Shown: positions 34,438 to 45,200 of the stretch, one piece after another
How positions within the stretch are numbered: the first letter of the stretch is position 1
How the letters are laid out: every line of letters begins with the position of its first letter
Source: Pseudomonas sp. GL-B-19
GTDB lineage: Bacteria > Pseudomonadota > Gammaproteobacteria > Pseudomonadales > Pseudomonadaceae
Length of the DNA: 64,000 bases
Reading direction: 5' to 3'
Assembly: GCF_019956415.1 (NCBI RefSeq)
Contig: NZ_JAHBDK010000025.1
Span: 1 to 64,000 of the forward strand
The notes under the pieces: model-generated
What the model saw: the letters and a program-made list of their open reading frames with translations, nothing else
Databases searched by the model: none
What the model was told of the DNA's origin: nothing
Translations under genes and position numbers: made by a program

Positions 34438-35165
34438 TTTTGTGTCGATCTCTGGGCCAGGGCAGCCAGTACGTCATCCACCGCCCCAAACTCCCGATCA
34501 ACCCCTGGCAACACCGGCCGCCTCAAAACAATCACCGGCACCCCACGCTCCCGCGCCACTTCCAGCTTCGGCTCCGTCGCCGTGCTGCCGCTGTTCTTAC
34601 TGATCAGCACATCAATCTGCCGACGCTCAAACAGCTCTCGCTCATCCTCGATCACAAACGGCCCACGCGCGCCGATGACTTCGCAGCGTTCGTTGCCGGG
34701 ATAAACCTCCAGCGCACGCAAGGTCCAGAATTGCTCTGGCGGAATATCGTGCAGGTGTTGCAACGGTTCGCGGCCGAGGGTGAACAAGGGGCGATGGAAG
34801 GGTTTCAGGGTTTCGATCAGCTCGGCCCAGTCGCTGACTTCGCGCCAGTCATCTCCAGACTGAGGTTGCCAGGCCGGCCGTCGTAGCGCCCAGCAGGCAA
34901 TGCCGGTCAATTGCGCGGCGGTGGCGGCGTTCTGGCTGATTTGTGCAGCGTAGGGATGGGTCGCGTCCAACAGCAGATCGATCCCTTCATCGCGAATGAA
35001 TTGCGCCAAGCCTTCAGCACCGCCATATCCACCGACGCGCACCTGACAGGTCAAATCCGTCGGCACGCGACCGACACCGGCCAGGCTATAGATGTGTTCT
35101 GGCCCCAGCGTGCGAGCGATGGCCAGCGCTTCCGTCACACCACCGAGCAGCAAAACGCGTTTCAT
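34431..35165 (-). CDS. cobK: Precorrin-6A (cobalt-precorrin-6A) reductase
   Basis: A 244-residue CobK/CbiJ protein: [17 protein letters not shown] at the N-terminus, [35 protein letters not shown] with the family DATHPYA motif, and [33 protein letters not shown] near the end. It uses NADPH to reduce the precorrin-6A macrocycle. It overlaps cbiD by four bases (ATGA). Its stop codon falls inside the outer end of a long inverted repeat, so the last residues may differ between strains. Confidence 0.95.
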   Translation of the reverse strand: MKRVLLLGGVTEALAIARTLGPEHIYSLAGVGRVPTDLTCQVRVGGYGGAEGLAQFIRDEGIDLLLDATHPYAAQISQNAATAAQLTGIACWALRRPAWQPQSGDDWREVSDWAELIETLKPFHRPLFTLGREPLQHLHDIPPEQFWTLRALEVYPGNERCEVIGARGPFVIEDERELFERRQIDVLISKNSGSTATEPKLEVARERGVPVIVLRRPVLPGVDREFGAVDDVLAALAQRSTQNL

Positions 35166-36259
35166 TGAAAAACTCCCGCATGGCCGACAATCCCGCCCTG
35201 ACGGTCAATCGCAAACACTTCGACCTGAACTTGCGCCGGCACTACGCTGCGGGCAAATTCCAGTGCGTGCTGACACACCGCATCACCCAGCGCGATACCC
35301 GCCGCACTGGCCATCGCCAAGGCTTGCTGGCTGGTGTTGGCCTCGCGAATGGCCTGTTGCAGCGCCTCATCAGCTCCGACTGCCGCTGCCCATTCGGCCA
35401 GTTGCGGCAGGTCGATGCTGGAGTGTCGGCTGTGCAAATCCATGTGCCCGGCCGCCAGTTTGCTGATCTTGCCGAAGCCACCACAGAGGCTGAGTTTATC
35501 CACAGGTACTTTGCGCAAGTGTTTGAGCACCGCGCCGACGAAGTCGCCCATTTCGATCAGGGCGATTTCCGGCAGGTTGTAGACCCGGCGCATGGTGTCT
35601 TCGCTGGCGTTGCCGGTGCAGGCGGCGATGTGCAGGTAACCATTGGTTTTGGCAACGTCGATGCCCTGGTGGATCGAGGCGATGTAGGCCGCGCAGGAAA
35701 ACGGCCGGACGATGCCGCTGGTGCCAAGAATCGATAGCCCGCCGAGAATCCCCAAGCGCGGATTCATGGTTTTCAGCGCCAGAGCTTCGCCGTCCTCGAC
35801 GTTGACGGTGACCTCGAAGCCGCCGTTGTAGCCGAGTTCAGCGGCCAACAACGCCAGGTGATCGGTGATCATTTTGCGCGGCACCGGGTTGATCGCCGGT
35901 TCGCCGACGGCCAGCACCAATCCGGGGCGCGTCACCGTGCCGACACCGCGCCCAGCCTTGAAACGAATATCCGGCTCGGCGCACAGGCGCACTTGTGTGT
36001 ACAGCAGGGCGCCGTGGGTCACGTCAGGGTCATCGCCGGCGTCCTTGAGGGTCCCCGCTTCGGCGCCGTCGTCGGTCAGGCGACAAAATTCCAGGCGCAT
36101 CTGCACCTGCTTGCCCTTGGGCAAAACGATCTCGACCGCGTCAGCACCAACCCCGGCCAACAGCAGACGCGCCGCCGCCAGGCTGGTGGCGGTGGCGCAG
36201 CTGCCCGTCGTCAGGCCGCTGCGCAGCGGGGCGGGTTGTTCGGCGGTTTCGTCACGCAT
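35162..36259 (-). CDS. cbiD: Cobalt-precorrin-5B C1-methyltransferase CbiD
   Basis: A 365-residue CbiD protein. The start [23 protein letters not shown] is diagnostic, and [27 protein letters not shown] and [24 protein letters not shown] follow. It adds a methyl group at C1 during loss of the two-carbon fragment. The name comes from the anaerobic route, yet here it sits in a cluster with the oxygen-dependent CobG, as in other Pseudomonas, where it replaces CobF. It overlaps cobL by eight bases and cobK by four, so translation of the three genes is coupled. Confidence 0.95.
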   Translation of the reverse strand: MRDETAEQPAPLRSGLTTGSCATATSLAAARLLLAGVGADAVEIVLPKGKQVQMRLEFCRLTDDGAEAGTLKDAGDDPDVTHGALLYTQVRLCAEPDIRFKAGRGVGTVTRPGLVLAVGEPAINPVPRKMITDHLALLAAELGYNGGFEVTVNVEDGEALALKTMNPRLGILGGLSILGTSGIVRPFSCAAYIASIHQGIDVAKTNGYLHIAACTGNASEDTMRRVYNLPEIALIEMGDFVGAVLKHLRKVPVDKLSLCGGFGKISKLAAGHMDLHSRHSSIDLPQLAEWAAAVGADEALQQAIREANTSQQALAMASAAGIALGDAVCQHALEFARSVVPAQVQVEVFAIDRQGGIVGHAGVFQ

Positions 36260-37463
36260 CGCAGGGCTTCGTCACGTCCAGCAAGGTAATGGGCAGCGCC
36301 TGGCGCCAGGTGTCGAACTCACCCAACGGCTGCGCCTGGGCAATGTGGATGCGGGTCAGTTCACCGCCGTGGCGTTCGCGCCAGGCCATCAGGGTCATTT
36401 CACTTTGCAGCGTGACCGCGTTGGCTATCAATCGGCCTCCGGGTTTGAGTTGCGCCCAGCAGGTGTCGAGCACGCCTTCGCGAGTGACACCGCCACCGAT
36501 GAAGATCGCGTCCGGGCGTTCGAGTCCGGTCAGTGCCTGTGGTGCGTTACCGCGAATCAGTTGCAGGCCGGGAACACCAAGGGCGTCGCGGTTGTGTTCG
36601 ATCAGCAGCTGCCGACCTTCATCGGCTTCAATGGCCAGTGCGCGGCAAGTCGGGTGTGCGCGCATCCACTCGATGCCAATCGAACCGCTGCCGGCGCCGA
36701 CGTCCCACAGCAATTCACCGGGCACCGGCGCGAGGCGTGCGAGGGTGATGGCACGCACATCGCGCTTGGTCAGTTGGCCGTCGTGCCTGAAGGCCGAATC
36801 GGGCAACCCGGCCAGTCGTGAGAGACGCGGCGTGTTCGGCTCGGCGATGCACTCGATGGCGATCAGGTTCAGATCGGCAACCTTCGGATCACTCCAGTCG
36901 TTGGCAATGCCGTTGATGCGCCGTTCGGCGATACCGCCCAGATGTTCCAGCACAGTGAGGCGGCTCGGGCCGAAACCGCGTTCGCGCAGCAGTGCGGCAA
37001 TCGCCGCCGGGGTTTGACCGTCGTTGCTCAGCACCAGCAAACGTACGCCGCTGAACAACTGTGCATTGAGGGCCGCGACCGGCCGGGCAACCACTGAAAG
37101 CGTCACCACATCCTGCAACGGCCAGCCCATTCGCGCGCCTGCCAGCGAACAAGAGGAGGGCGCCGGGAGGATCTGCATTTCATCAGCGGGCACTTGCCGT
37201 GCCAGGCTGGCGCCCACGCCAAAGAACATCGGATCGCCGCTGGCCAGCACGCACACCGGCTCACCGCGACGGGCCAACAGCGGCTCAAGGGAAAAAGGAC
37301 TCGGCCACAACTGACGTTCGCCACGGATGCACACCGGCAGCAAATCCAGTTGCCGCTGACCGCCAATAATCCGCGAAGCGCGCAGCAGCGCGTGTCGGGC
37401 GTTTCTGCCCAGGCCCTTGAAGCCGTCTTCACCGATTCCCACTACTGTCAGCCAGGGTGACAT
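36252..37463 (-). CDS. cobL: Precorrin-6Y C5,15-methyltransferase (decarboxylating), CbiE-CbiT fusion
   Basis: A 403-residue fusion. Residues 1-200 are a CbiE-type tetrapyrrole methylase ([28 protein letters not shown]). Residues about 230-403 are a Rossmann CbiT-type methylase with the SAM motif [19 protein letters not shown]. Together they methylate C5 and C15 and decarboxylate the C12 acetate. It is the first gene of the leftward cobL-cbiD-cobK operon, divergent from cobG across 144 bases. No B12-box riboswitch was recognised in that short space. Confidence 0.95.
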   Translation of the reverse strand: MSPWLTVVGIGEDGFKGLGRNARHALLRASRIIGGQRQLDLLPVCIRGERQLWPSPFSLEPLLARRGEPVCVLASGDPMFFGVGASLARQVPADEMQILPAPSSCSLAGARMGWPLQDVVTLSVVARPVAALNAQLFSGVRLLVLSNDGQTPAAIAALLRERGFGPSRLTVLEHLGGIAERRINGIANDWSDPKVADLNLIAIECIAEPNTPRLSRLAGLPDSAFRHDGQLTKRDVRAITLARLAPVPGELLWDVGAGSGSIGIEWMRAHPTCRALAIEADEGRQLLIEHNRDALGVPGLQLIRGNAPQALTGLERPDAIFIGGGVTREGVLDTCWAQLKPGGRLIANAVTLQSEMTLMAWRERHGGELTRIHIAQAQPLGEFDTWRQALPITLLDVTKPCDA

Positions 37464-37607
37464 CTGCAGTCCTTAAAAATAGTCCTCAATCGGACGGTTC
37501 CGACGGGCAGGCTTTTCATGCCGCCTGACAAAGCAGGCATAATACCGCGCCTTCGCCCGCGAAGCGCCTTTCCCACACAGCCGGTCGCCCCCTTGAACGA
37601 ACGCCCG

Positions 37608-38915
37608 ATGTCCACTGCCTTACGCCCCTCGGCTTGCCCGGGGTTGCTGCGTATTGTTCAGGCGCTGGACGGTGGTATCTGTCGAATCAAATTGACTGGC
37701 GGTTCGATCAATGCCGATCAGGCCGAAGCGGTGGCGGATGCCGCCGAACGCTTCGCCGGGGGCGTGATCGAGGCGACCAACCGCGCCAACCTGCAAATTC
37801 GCGGAATCGGCGGTGAACACGCGGCGTTGATCGACAGCCTGATGGCGGTCGGGCTGGGTCCAAGTAGCGCCGCTGGCGATGATGTGCGCAACTTGATGCT
37901 CAGCCCGAGCGCCGGGATTGATCGGCAGAGGCTGCTCGACACGCGCCCGTTGGCCGAGCAAATTCTTGCCACGCTGCAAGGCGATGCACGCTTGCACGAC
38001 CTCAGCGCCAAATTTGCCGTGCAGCTGGATGGCGGCGAAGGCCTGGCGATGCTCGAACATCCGCATGACCTGTGGCTGTCAGCGGTCGAGCGAGACGGCG
38101 AACAACGTTGGGCGTTCGGTCTGGCCGGGTGCCCGACAGATGTCCCCGCCAGTTCGGTGGCGCTGGATCAAGGCCATGCGCTGGTGGTCGCAGTGCTGGA
38201 GTTATTTCTTGAATTAGCGCGGCCCGATCAGACCCGCATGCGCCATCTGCTCGCTGAATATTCACTCGACGGGTTTCTCGCTCGACTGGCCGAACGTGTG
38301 TCGCTGATCCCCATCGAGGGTTGGCAGCGCAGCGCGGGTCCGGATTTCTTGCACATCGGCGCGCATCCGCAGCGTGACGCCGAACGTGTGTACATCGGCG
38401 CAGTGCCGCCACTGGGTCGTCTTGATCCGGCGATGCTGCGGGGTATCGCAACACTGGCCCGGGAGCAGGGCGACGGCTGCCTGCGTTTCACGCCGTGGCA
38501 AAGCCTGTTGCTGCCCGGTGTGCAGGCCGACAATGCAGCGCACGTTATCCACAACCTTGAACAACTCGGCCTGCGCTGCTCGGCCGATGATGCTTTGGCC
38601 CAACTGATCGCCTGCACCGGCTCCACCGGTTGCGGCAAAGGCATGGCCGACACCAAGGGCGATGCCCGGCAACTGGCCGCTCTGCTGCAACATCACGGGC
38701 TTGCGCTGAACGTTCACCTGTCGGGTTGCTCGCGTTCCTGCGCGGCGGCGCACATCGCGCCAATTACTTTGTTGGCGGTCTCTGTCGGTCATTACGACCT
38801 CTATTTTCGCGATGCAGCACAGCCCGGTTTCGGCGCGCTGCACGCACGCAATCTTACTATTGAAGCGGTCGCAGCCTTGCTCGACGACCGCTCACGGAGC
38901 TCCCTAGATGCTTGA
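37608..38915 (+). CDS. cobG: Precorrin-3B synthase CobG
   Basis: A 435-residue member of the nitrite/sulfite reductase-like family. The siroheme/4Fe-4S ligand pattern is present as Cys336-x5-Cys342 (IACTGSTGCGKG) and Cys374-x3-Cys378 (SGCSRSCAAA). The N-terminal half has the ferredoxin-fold repeat (DGGICRIKLTGGSINADQ). CobG uses oxygen to hydroxylate precorrin-3A before ring contraction, so this marks the aerobic cobalamin route. I chose ATG 37608 (MSTALRPSACPG); the frame is open 30 codons further, but without a start that fits the family. It overlaps cobH by eight bases. Confidence 0.95.
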   Translation: MSTALRPSACPGLLRIVQALDGGICRIKLTGGSINADQAEAVADAAERFAGGVIEATNRANLQIRGIGGEHAALIDSLMAVGLGPSSAAGDDVRNLMLSPSAGIDRQRLLDTRPLAEQILATLQGDARLHDLSAKFAVQLDGGEGLAMLEHPHDLWLSAVERDGEQRWAFGLAGCPTDVPASSVALDQGHALVVAVLELFLELARPDQTRMRHLLAEYSLDGFLARLAERVSLIPIEGWQRSAGPDFLHIGAHPQRDAERVYIGAVPPLGRLDPAMLRGIATLAREQGDGCLRFTPWQSLLLPGVQADNAAHVIHNLEQLGLRCSADDALAQLIACTGSTGCGKGMADTKGDARQLAALLQHHGLALNVHLSGCSRSCAAAHIAPITLLAVSVGHYDLYFRDAAQPGFGALHARNLTIEAVAALLDDRSRSSLDA

Positions 38916-39534
38916 TTACATCCGCGACGGTCAGGAGATCTATCGCAACTCCTTCGCGATCATTCGCGCCGAGGCCAACCTGGCACGGATCCCTGCCGAT
39001 CTGGAGAAACTCGCAGTGCGGGTGATCCACGCCTGCGGCATGGTCGATGCCATCGACGGCTTGCAGTTTTCCGAAGGCGCGGGCAAGGCCGGGCGCGAGG
39101 CGCTGGCCGCCGGTGCGCCGATTTTGTGCGACGCGCGGATGGTCAGCGAAGGCGTGACCCGCACGCGGTTGCCTGCCAACAACGAAGTCATCTGCACACT
39201 GCGCGATGACAGCGTCCCGGACCTGGCCCGCGAGTTGGGCAACACACGCTCCGCCGCAGCGCTGGAACTGTGGCGCCCGCACCTGGAAGGCAGCGTAGTG
39301 GTGATCGGCAACGCGCCCACCGCGCTGTTCTATCTGCTGGAAATGCTCGACGCCGGTGCGCCGAAACCCGCCCTGATCCTCGGTTTCCCGGTAGGCTTCG
39401 TCGGCGCAGCCGAATCCAAGGCTGCGCTCGCCGCCGACAGTCGCGGTGTGCCGTTTGTGATCATGCAAGGCCGGCTCGGCGGTAGCGCCATGGCTGCCGC
39501 CGCCGTTAACGCCCTCGCCACGGAGATCGAATGA
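38908..39534 (+). CDS. cobH: Precorrin-8X methylmutase
   Basis: A 208-residue CobH/CbiC protein. It carries [19 protein letters not shown] at the start, [12 protein letters not shown] with the catalytic histidine of the family, [14 protein letters not shown], and [14 protein letters not shown]. It moves a methyl group from C11 to C12 to give hydrogenobyrinate. The ATG overlaps cobG, and its stop overlaps the cobI start by four bases. Confidence 0.97.
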   Translation: MLDYIRDGQEIYRNSFAIIRAEANLARIPADLEKLAVRVIHACGMVDAIDGLQFSEGAGKAGREALAAGAPILCDARMVSEGVTRTRLPANNEVICTLRDDSVPDLARELGNTRSAAALELWRPHLEGSVVVIGNAPTALFYLLEMLDAGAPKPALILGFPVGFVGAAESKAALAADSRGVPFVIMQGRLGGSAMAAAAVNALATEIE

Positions 39535-40265
39535 TGCAGCAACCTGGACGCTTGATTGGCCTGGGCGTCGGCCCCGGTGATCCGGAACTGATTACCGTCA
39601 AAGCCCTGCGCCTGCTGCGCGAATCCCCGGTGGTGGCGTACTTCGTCGCCAAGGGCAAAAAGGGCAATGCCTTTGGCATCATCGAAGCGCATTTGCAGGA
39701 CGCGCAAACGTTGCTGCCGCTGGTGTACCCGGTGACCACCGAAGCACTGCCGGCACCGCTGTCGTATGAGCAAGTGATCAGCGATTTCTATGATGCGGCC
39801 GGCGAAGAACTCGCCGCGCATCTGGACGCGGGTCGTGACGTGGCGGTGATCTGCGAAGGCGATCCGTTCTTCTACGGTTCTTACATGTACCTGCATGATC
39901 GTCTGGCCGAACGCTATGAAGCCGAAGTCGTGCCGGGCGTGTGCTCGATGCTCGGCGGTGCTTCGGTGCTGGGCGCGCCGCTGGTGTATCGCAATCAGAG
40001 TTTGTCGGTGCTGTCTGGCGTGCTGCCTCACGACGACCTCAAGCGTCGACTGGCCGATGCCGATGCGGCGGTGATCATGAAGCTGGGGCGCAATTTCCCC
40101 AAAGTCCGTCAGGTGCTCGAAGAGCTCGGTCTGGCGGAGCGCGCGCTGTATGTCGAGCGCGCGACCATGGCCAATCAGAAAATAGTGCCGCTCAATGAGG
40201 TCGAGCCAATGTCCTCGCCGTACTTCTCGTTGATCATCGTTCCGGGCGAAAGGTGGCAAGGCTGA
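39531..40265 (+). CDS. cobI: Precorrin-2 C20-methyltransferase
   Basis: A 244-residue tetrapyrrole methylase. It shows the SAM-enzyme opening [19 protein letters not shown], the mid-protein [16 protein letters not shown], and [19 protein letters not shown]. It adds the C20 methyl group to precorrin-2, the first committed step of the corrin branch. It overlaps cobH by four bases, and its TGA overlaps the cobJ ATG by one base. Confidence 0.97.
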   Translation: MMQQPGRLIGLGVGPGDPELITVKALRLLRESPVVAYFVAKGKKGNAFGIIEAHLQDAQTLLPLVYPVTTEALPAPLSYEQVISDFYDAAGEELAAHLDAGRDVAVICEGDPFFYGSYMYLHDRLAERYEAEVVPGVCSMLGGASVLGAPLVYRNQSLSVLSGVLPHDDLKRRLADADAAVIMKLGRNFPKVRQVLEELGLAERALYVERATMANQKIVPLNEVEPMSSPYFSLIIVPGERWQG

Positions 40266-41968
40266 TGGCCCGTCCAGTTCCGGCGATTGTCATTCTGGGT
40301 AACGGCAGCCTCGCGACCGCGCGCAAGATTCAGCAGTTGTACCCCGGCGCGATGATCCATGGCCTGGCCGAACGGGTTGAAGGTGCGGACCTTGCCTATC
40401 ACGAGTTCGGTGCCACCCTGCGTGAGCTCTATCAGCAGGACACACCGATCATCGCGCTGTGTGCGGCCGGCATTGTTATCCGCACGCTGGCGCCGTTGTT
40501 GCTGGAAAAAGGCGCCGAGCCGCCGGTGCTGGCCGTGGCCGAAGACGGCAGCGCCGTGGTGCCGCTGCTCGGCGGGCTGGGTGGCGTGAACGTCATGGCT
40601 CGGGAAATTGCTGCCGGTCTTGAGGTCGCTGCGGCGATCACCACCAGCGGTGAATTGCGCTTTGGCACCTGCCTGCTTAATCCGCCGAGTGGATACGCAC
40701 TCGCTGATCTGGAGTTGGGTAAGCGCTTTGTCTCGGATTTGCTCGCCGGTCAAAGCGTGCGGATAGAAGGCGCGGCACCGTGGCTGGCGCAGGCTCAGTT
40801 GCCGGAAGATCCCGAGGCGCAATTGTCGATCCATGTCGGCAGTGCTGAACGCACGCCAGCGGCCAATGAGTTGCTGATTTACCCGCGCAGTGTGTTGGTG
40901 GCGGTGAATGCCGATGTGGCGGAACTGCCGAATGCGATTCGCGCGGCGCTGCATCAGGCCAAAATCGCCGTGCAATCGGTGGCGTGCCTGTTGGCCAGCG
41001 ATCTGCACATGACTACCCCGGCCTTGCGCGAAGCGGCGCTTGAGCTGGGTGTGCCGCTGCGGTTTGCGTCGGATTGCGGCGGCGTCAGTGAACTTGCCCG
41101 TCACACCGTGCCGGAGGCTACCGTCGTTTCGGCGGACACCGTTCTTGCCATTGCCGTGGCCAGCCAACCGTTGGACCTTGCCCGGATCGGTCGTGCGCGT
41201 GGTCGCCTGGCGGTGATCGGCCTGGGCCCTGGCGCTGCCGAGCTGATGGTGCCGGCGGTCAAGGCCGAGCTGGCGCGCGCCAATGATGTACTCGGTTACG
41301 AAACCTACGTGCGCATGGCCGGGCCGTTCCGCGACGATCAAGTGATGCACTGCACCGACAATCGCGAGGAAATGCAGCGCGCTCGCCATGGGTTCGAACT
41401 GGCTGCCCAAGGGCGCTCGGTGGTGGTCGTGTCGTCCGGCGATCCCGGCGTGTTCGCCATGGCGGCCGCGGTGCTGGAAGCATTACACGAATCGAGTGAG
41501 CCGCTGTGGCACAGCGTTGATCTGGAGATCCTTCCAGGCGTTTCTGCGTCCCTGGCAACCGCGGCTCAGGCCGGTGCGCCGTTGGGGCACGACTTCTGCG
41601 TGATGTCCCTGTCGGACAACCTCAAACCTTGGGCAATCATCGAGAAACGTCTGGATCTGGCGTCTCAGGCTGACCTGGCGCTGGCGTTCTACAATCCGAT
41701 CTCGCGTTCGCGTCCCTGGCAGTTGGGGCGGGCACTGGAGATTGTCGCGCAACACCGCACCGCAGAAACGCCCGTGGTGCTGGGGCGGGACATTGGGCGC
41801 CCGGGCCAGACCTTGCGTGTCACCACACTGGGGCAGTTGACCCCGGATCAGGTGGACATGCGCACCATGGTGCTGATCGGCTCCTCTACCACCTGTGTGT
41901 TCCCGCGTGCCGAGGGTGGCGAGTGGGTCTATACGCCGCGCTGGTATGGCGACAAGCCAACTTCCTGA
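40265..41968 (+). CDS. cobJ: Precorrin-3B C17-methyltransferase with CbiG-like N-terminal domain
   Basis: A 567-residue fusion. The first 310 residues are CbiG-like (IVILGNGSLATARKIQQL, ALCAAGIVIRTLAPLL, then a CobE-type VACLLASDLHM part). From about residue 315, GRLAVIGLGPGAAELMVPA begins the CobJ methylase, with VVVVSSGDPGVFAMAAAV and VLGRDIGRPGQTL further on. CobJ contracts the ring and methylates C17. The same fused form occurs in other Pseudomonas. I chose ATG 40265, which overlaps the cobI stop; a GTG four codons earlier is possible. It is the last gene of the rightward operon and is followed by a hairpin terminator. Confidence 0.93.
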   Translation: MARPVPAIVILGNGSLATARKIQQLYPGAMIHGLAERVEGADLAYHEFGATLRELYQQDTPIIALCAAGIVIRTLAPLLLEKGAEPPVLAVAEDGSAVVPLLGGLGGVNVMAREIAAGLEVAAAITTSGELRFGTCLLNPPSGYALADLELGKRFVSDLLAGQSVRIEGAAPWLAQAQLPEDPEAQLSIHVGSAERTPAANELLIYPRSVLVAVNADVAELPNAIRAALHQAKIAVQSVACLLASDLHMTTPALREAALELGVPLRFASDCGGVSELARHTVPEATVVSADTVLAIAVASQPLDLARIGRARGRLAVIGLGPGAAELMVPAVKAELARANDVLGYETYVRMAGPFRDDQVMHCTDNREEMQRARHGFELAAQGRSVVVVSSGDPGVFAMAAAVLEALHESSEPLWHSVDLEILPGVSASLATAAQAGAPLGHDFCVMSLSDNLKPWAIIEKRLDLASQADLALAFYNPISRSRPWQLGRALEIVAQHRTAETPVVLGRDIGRPGQTLRVTTLGQLTPDQVDMRTMVLIGSSTTCVFPRAEGGEWVYTPRWYGDKPTS

Positions 41969-41973
41969 TAGTC

Positions 41974-41996
41974 AGCGGCCTCGTACTGAGGCCGCT
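41974..41996 (+). terminator. Hairpin after cobJ
   Basis: A nine-base perfect stem (AGCGGCCTC / GAGGCCGCT) with a five-base loop begins six bases after the cobJ stop. The following sequence is only moderately T-rich, so it is a plausible but not classical rho-independent terminator. Confidence 0.7.
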
Positions 41997-42237
41997 CTAC
42001 ATCTGTCGCTATTTAATTAATATCAAATTTTTGCAGCGATATTTTTACATGTGTTGATGTAAGTTGATGCTTTAGTGGTTGAGCGTATCTGGTCGTTTTT
42101 GGTGTTCTTGCATTTCTGAATGTTTTGTAGGTAATTAATTGTCTGTTTTATTTTTTGAGGCTGAAAATCAATTCGGTTAGTGTTGATTTGGCGCTTTAAT
42201 TTAATCGTCAATTGTTACTCTACAGGGAAGTGTATTT
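41997..42237. other. AT-rich intergenic leader before the giant toxin gene
   Basis: About 240 bases of markedly AT-rich sequence (runs such as TTTAATTAATATC) contrasting with the GC-rich cobalamin genes. No gene is convincing. It must contain the toxin promoter; no clear -35/-10 pair could be chosen. Such AT-rich DNA is the usual target of H-NS-like silencers (MvaT/MvaU in Pseudomonas), which is inference. Confidence 0.6.
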
Positions 42238-45200
42238 ATGCATGAGCAAGATAAGAATCGTACTGGTGGGTATGTAAGTTTTATCGATCTTTTCAAGTTG
42301 TCTGATCTTGAGCAGGCGTTACATGAGCATAAAGGCACCGATGAATACGACGCGGTGTTTCGGTATTACTTCGGTTGTATTGGTCAGCTCGGTTTTCCAC
42401 AGATACGAGTGCCGCTCGGGTTGCTGTTCCAGGCACTTGGATCTTTCCTGGATCCCTCAAGGCGACGCCGGCGTTCGGCGGAAGTGAAGGTGCTGGCCGA
42501 ACCGGGTGAAGGTCAGTCCCCCACCCTGACGGATATTCTCGACCGGGTTGAAGCTTTTCAGACGCGCTTGTCCAACAGTGTTGAACAGTTAACGGTCGCC
42601 CCCACCGAAGTACCGAAAATCCTGCACTTTGTATGGCTTGGCGGTGGCGTCGGGGATATCCAGCGCGATTACATCAATGTCTGGAAACAGGTTCTCGCGG
42701 GGGAAGGTTATAACCTCAAACTCTGGTACGACAGCGACGCGTTGCTGGCCTACGAAACCAACCGGATCATTGTCGAGGCGGCCAAGGCTGATGCGATGAT
42801 CAACGGTGGGGCGACCAGCAAGACAGCGATTGAACTGGGCGACAAGTACGAAGAGCGAGCCATTGTCCTCAAGCAGCAGATGAGCGCGCATATCACTAGC
42901 GCGGTAAAACGCGGCGAAAAAGCCGACGATGCACGAATTGATCTTCTGGTCCGCGCTTATGGGCAGAACGAAGCGCACTTGAAAGCCTTGAAGGTAAAAA
43001 ACCGCGAGAGCCTTTCTGCATTGGCCGAGGGCGCTCTTGAACTTCGTGATCTGGCCAGTAATGGCACGCCGCTACGCTTGCAGGCTATTTACGAACGAGA
43101 AATCAGTCTGCGCGGCAACTTTGCCGCCGCCTCGGATGTGGTACGTGTCGAAGCCTTGATCACTGAAGGAGGCAGTTACGCGGATGTCGATAACCTGCCG
43201 CCTCTTCTGGAAGTGCTGGGTGAGTTGAACATCAGCCAATTTGGCACTGATGCGCGCTTGGGGGTGCTGCAGTTGTTGCTTGATCATAATCCCGAATGGA
43301 TGCCGGGCCGCCAGGCGCTGCGCAGCAAGTACACAAGCTATGTTGAGGTGATCCCCCTGGAGCATCGTCCGGCGCTCGAACGTTTTGCCAAAAGTCGTCC
43401 AGCGTTGAACAGTGTTTTCCGCCCGCCCGTCGAGCGCCTCGTTCGTCCGGCCGGGCTGCGAGCTGTCGCCGAGCAAAGCAGTTTGAGTAATGCGTTCCTG
43501 ATGGCTCATCCCGACTCGGCGATGCTGAGCGCAGTCATCGACCGTTTCAGGATCAACTATGACATTGTCGATGCCACGGCCCGGTTGGCCATGCAGAGAA
43601 AGGTTGCATTGATCGATGCCGAGGCCATGAGCGGTATTGCGCAGGAGGTCGTCGAGAAAAGATTCGGTCCCTTGCGCGAACTGCCGGAGGAAGAAGACCT
43701 GTCGCTCGGTTTTCTGATTGAAGCGGCAGCCACCTATTACAGCGATGGTATTCGCCCCCAGAGCGAAGTGACGATTTACCTGACCGGTCCTGCAGCGATG
43801 CGTGATGCCATCGCGGCTTACGTCAGAATGCACTTCACCCCTCAGGCAGCTGACGCCTGGCGTGAGGACGTCACTATTGCCCCCATTGCAACCGTCAACC
43901 GGGCGACCGAGGAGGAGCTGGATCACTCCTGGAAGGAAAACACGAGTGACACCTCCCAATGGCTGGCCAGTGAGCAAAAGCGCTGGCAAGAAGGGAAATT
44001 CAAAAACCGTTTCATGGGTGACATGGCGCAGCTGCTGAAGTACCAAAGCATTGATTTCGAGGAAGGCTGGCCGGTCATCGAAGGGCGCCATGTGTTGTCG
44101 ACCGGTCTGTTGCAGCACTTGGCCGATGAACTCGGTGAGCCGTTTCTGCAGGCGATGAATGAACAGCGCAGCGATACGGTGACGTTTGAAAAGGCGGTGC
44201 CTTTGAGCTTTGATGACCGGAAATCGATCAACGCCCAGGACCCAAAAGCGCTGCCTCCCGCTTCGCTGAGCGACACGTTGAGCCAACGTCTGTCAGTCGA
44301 TGAAATCTTGACCGGATTCGCCAGCGGCTCGTTCCTGACGACGCAATTGAGCCCCGCTCAGCGCCTGTTGCTCGGTGCTTTGTTGGGGGCCAAGGCATTG
44401 GATAACCGCAGCTTCGAGGCGGTGAGTGCCGAGCTGGATAACCTGGTCAACACCCTTAGCGATCTGGGCGTTTCGGGGCGGTATGCGGCGATTGAACGTC
44501 AGCTCTTCAAACACAATGCGCCGGCTTTTGTGGCTGGAGTGGACGGTCCGCCCGGCGAACCGCCAGCGTTCTCCGAGCACGCACTGGAACTCAAGAAAAA
44601 CGCCCTCACGCATCCGTTGACCTTGCGTCAATGGGGGCAGCATGTCGCCCGCATCCAACAGGTCGCCAAGCTTGAGTACCGTGACCGGGTTGTCGAGCGG
44701 GTGGGCATTGTTCTGGACAGCTTCCATGCGGGTACGACGAAACTGGTACCACAGGACTTGCTGCTACAGGGGGCCGGCGAGCGGGTGGGTGGCCGCTGTT
44801 ATCCGTTGACGCTGGCGATGGCCGCGGCGCTGGTACACGGTCCTGCCGCCGCCAATACCCTGCGGGAACGTTTCTACCTCGGGGTGATTGACCATGAGGA
44901 AAACGACTCCGCGGTCTTTCTGCACGCCGTGGAAGAAATGCGCGGCGTGCAGCTCAACGAAATGGGCACCGCCCTCGCTCGCTCCGATGTGGCGCAGGTG
45001 GTGGCGGTACTGGAAGCCAAGACCTCCACCAGTACCTTGATGCTCAACTCCAACAACCACTCGATGCTGGTGGCGAAAACCTTTGTCGGCGAGCGCAGCC
45101 TCTATCACTTTTACGATCCGAACTTCGGTGTGTTCGAGTTTGAGCAACCGCTGCTGTTTCGCGAAGCGTTGGAGCAGTTCTTTCTGCAACATGAAATGGC

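Noticed and set aside
37464..37607. Cobalamin riboswitch between cobL and cobG
   Set aside because: The region is short and no B12-box-like sequence was found on either strand by eye.
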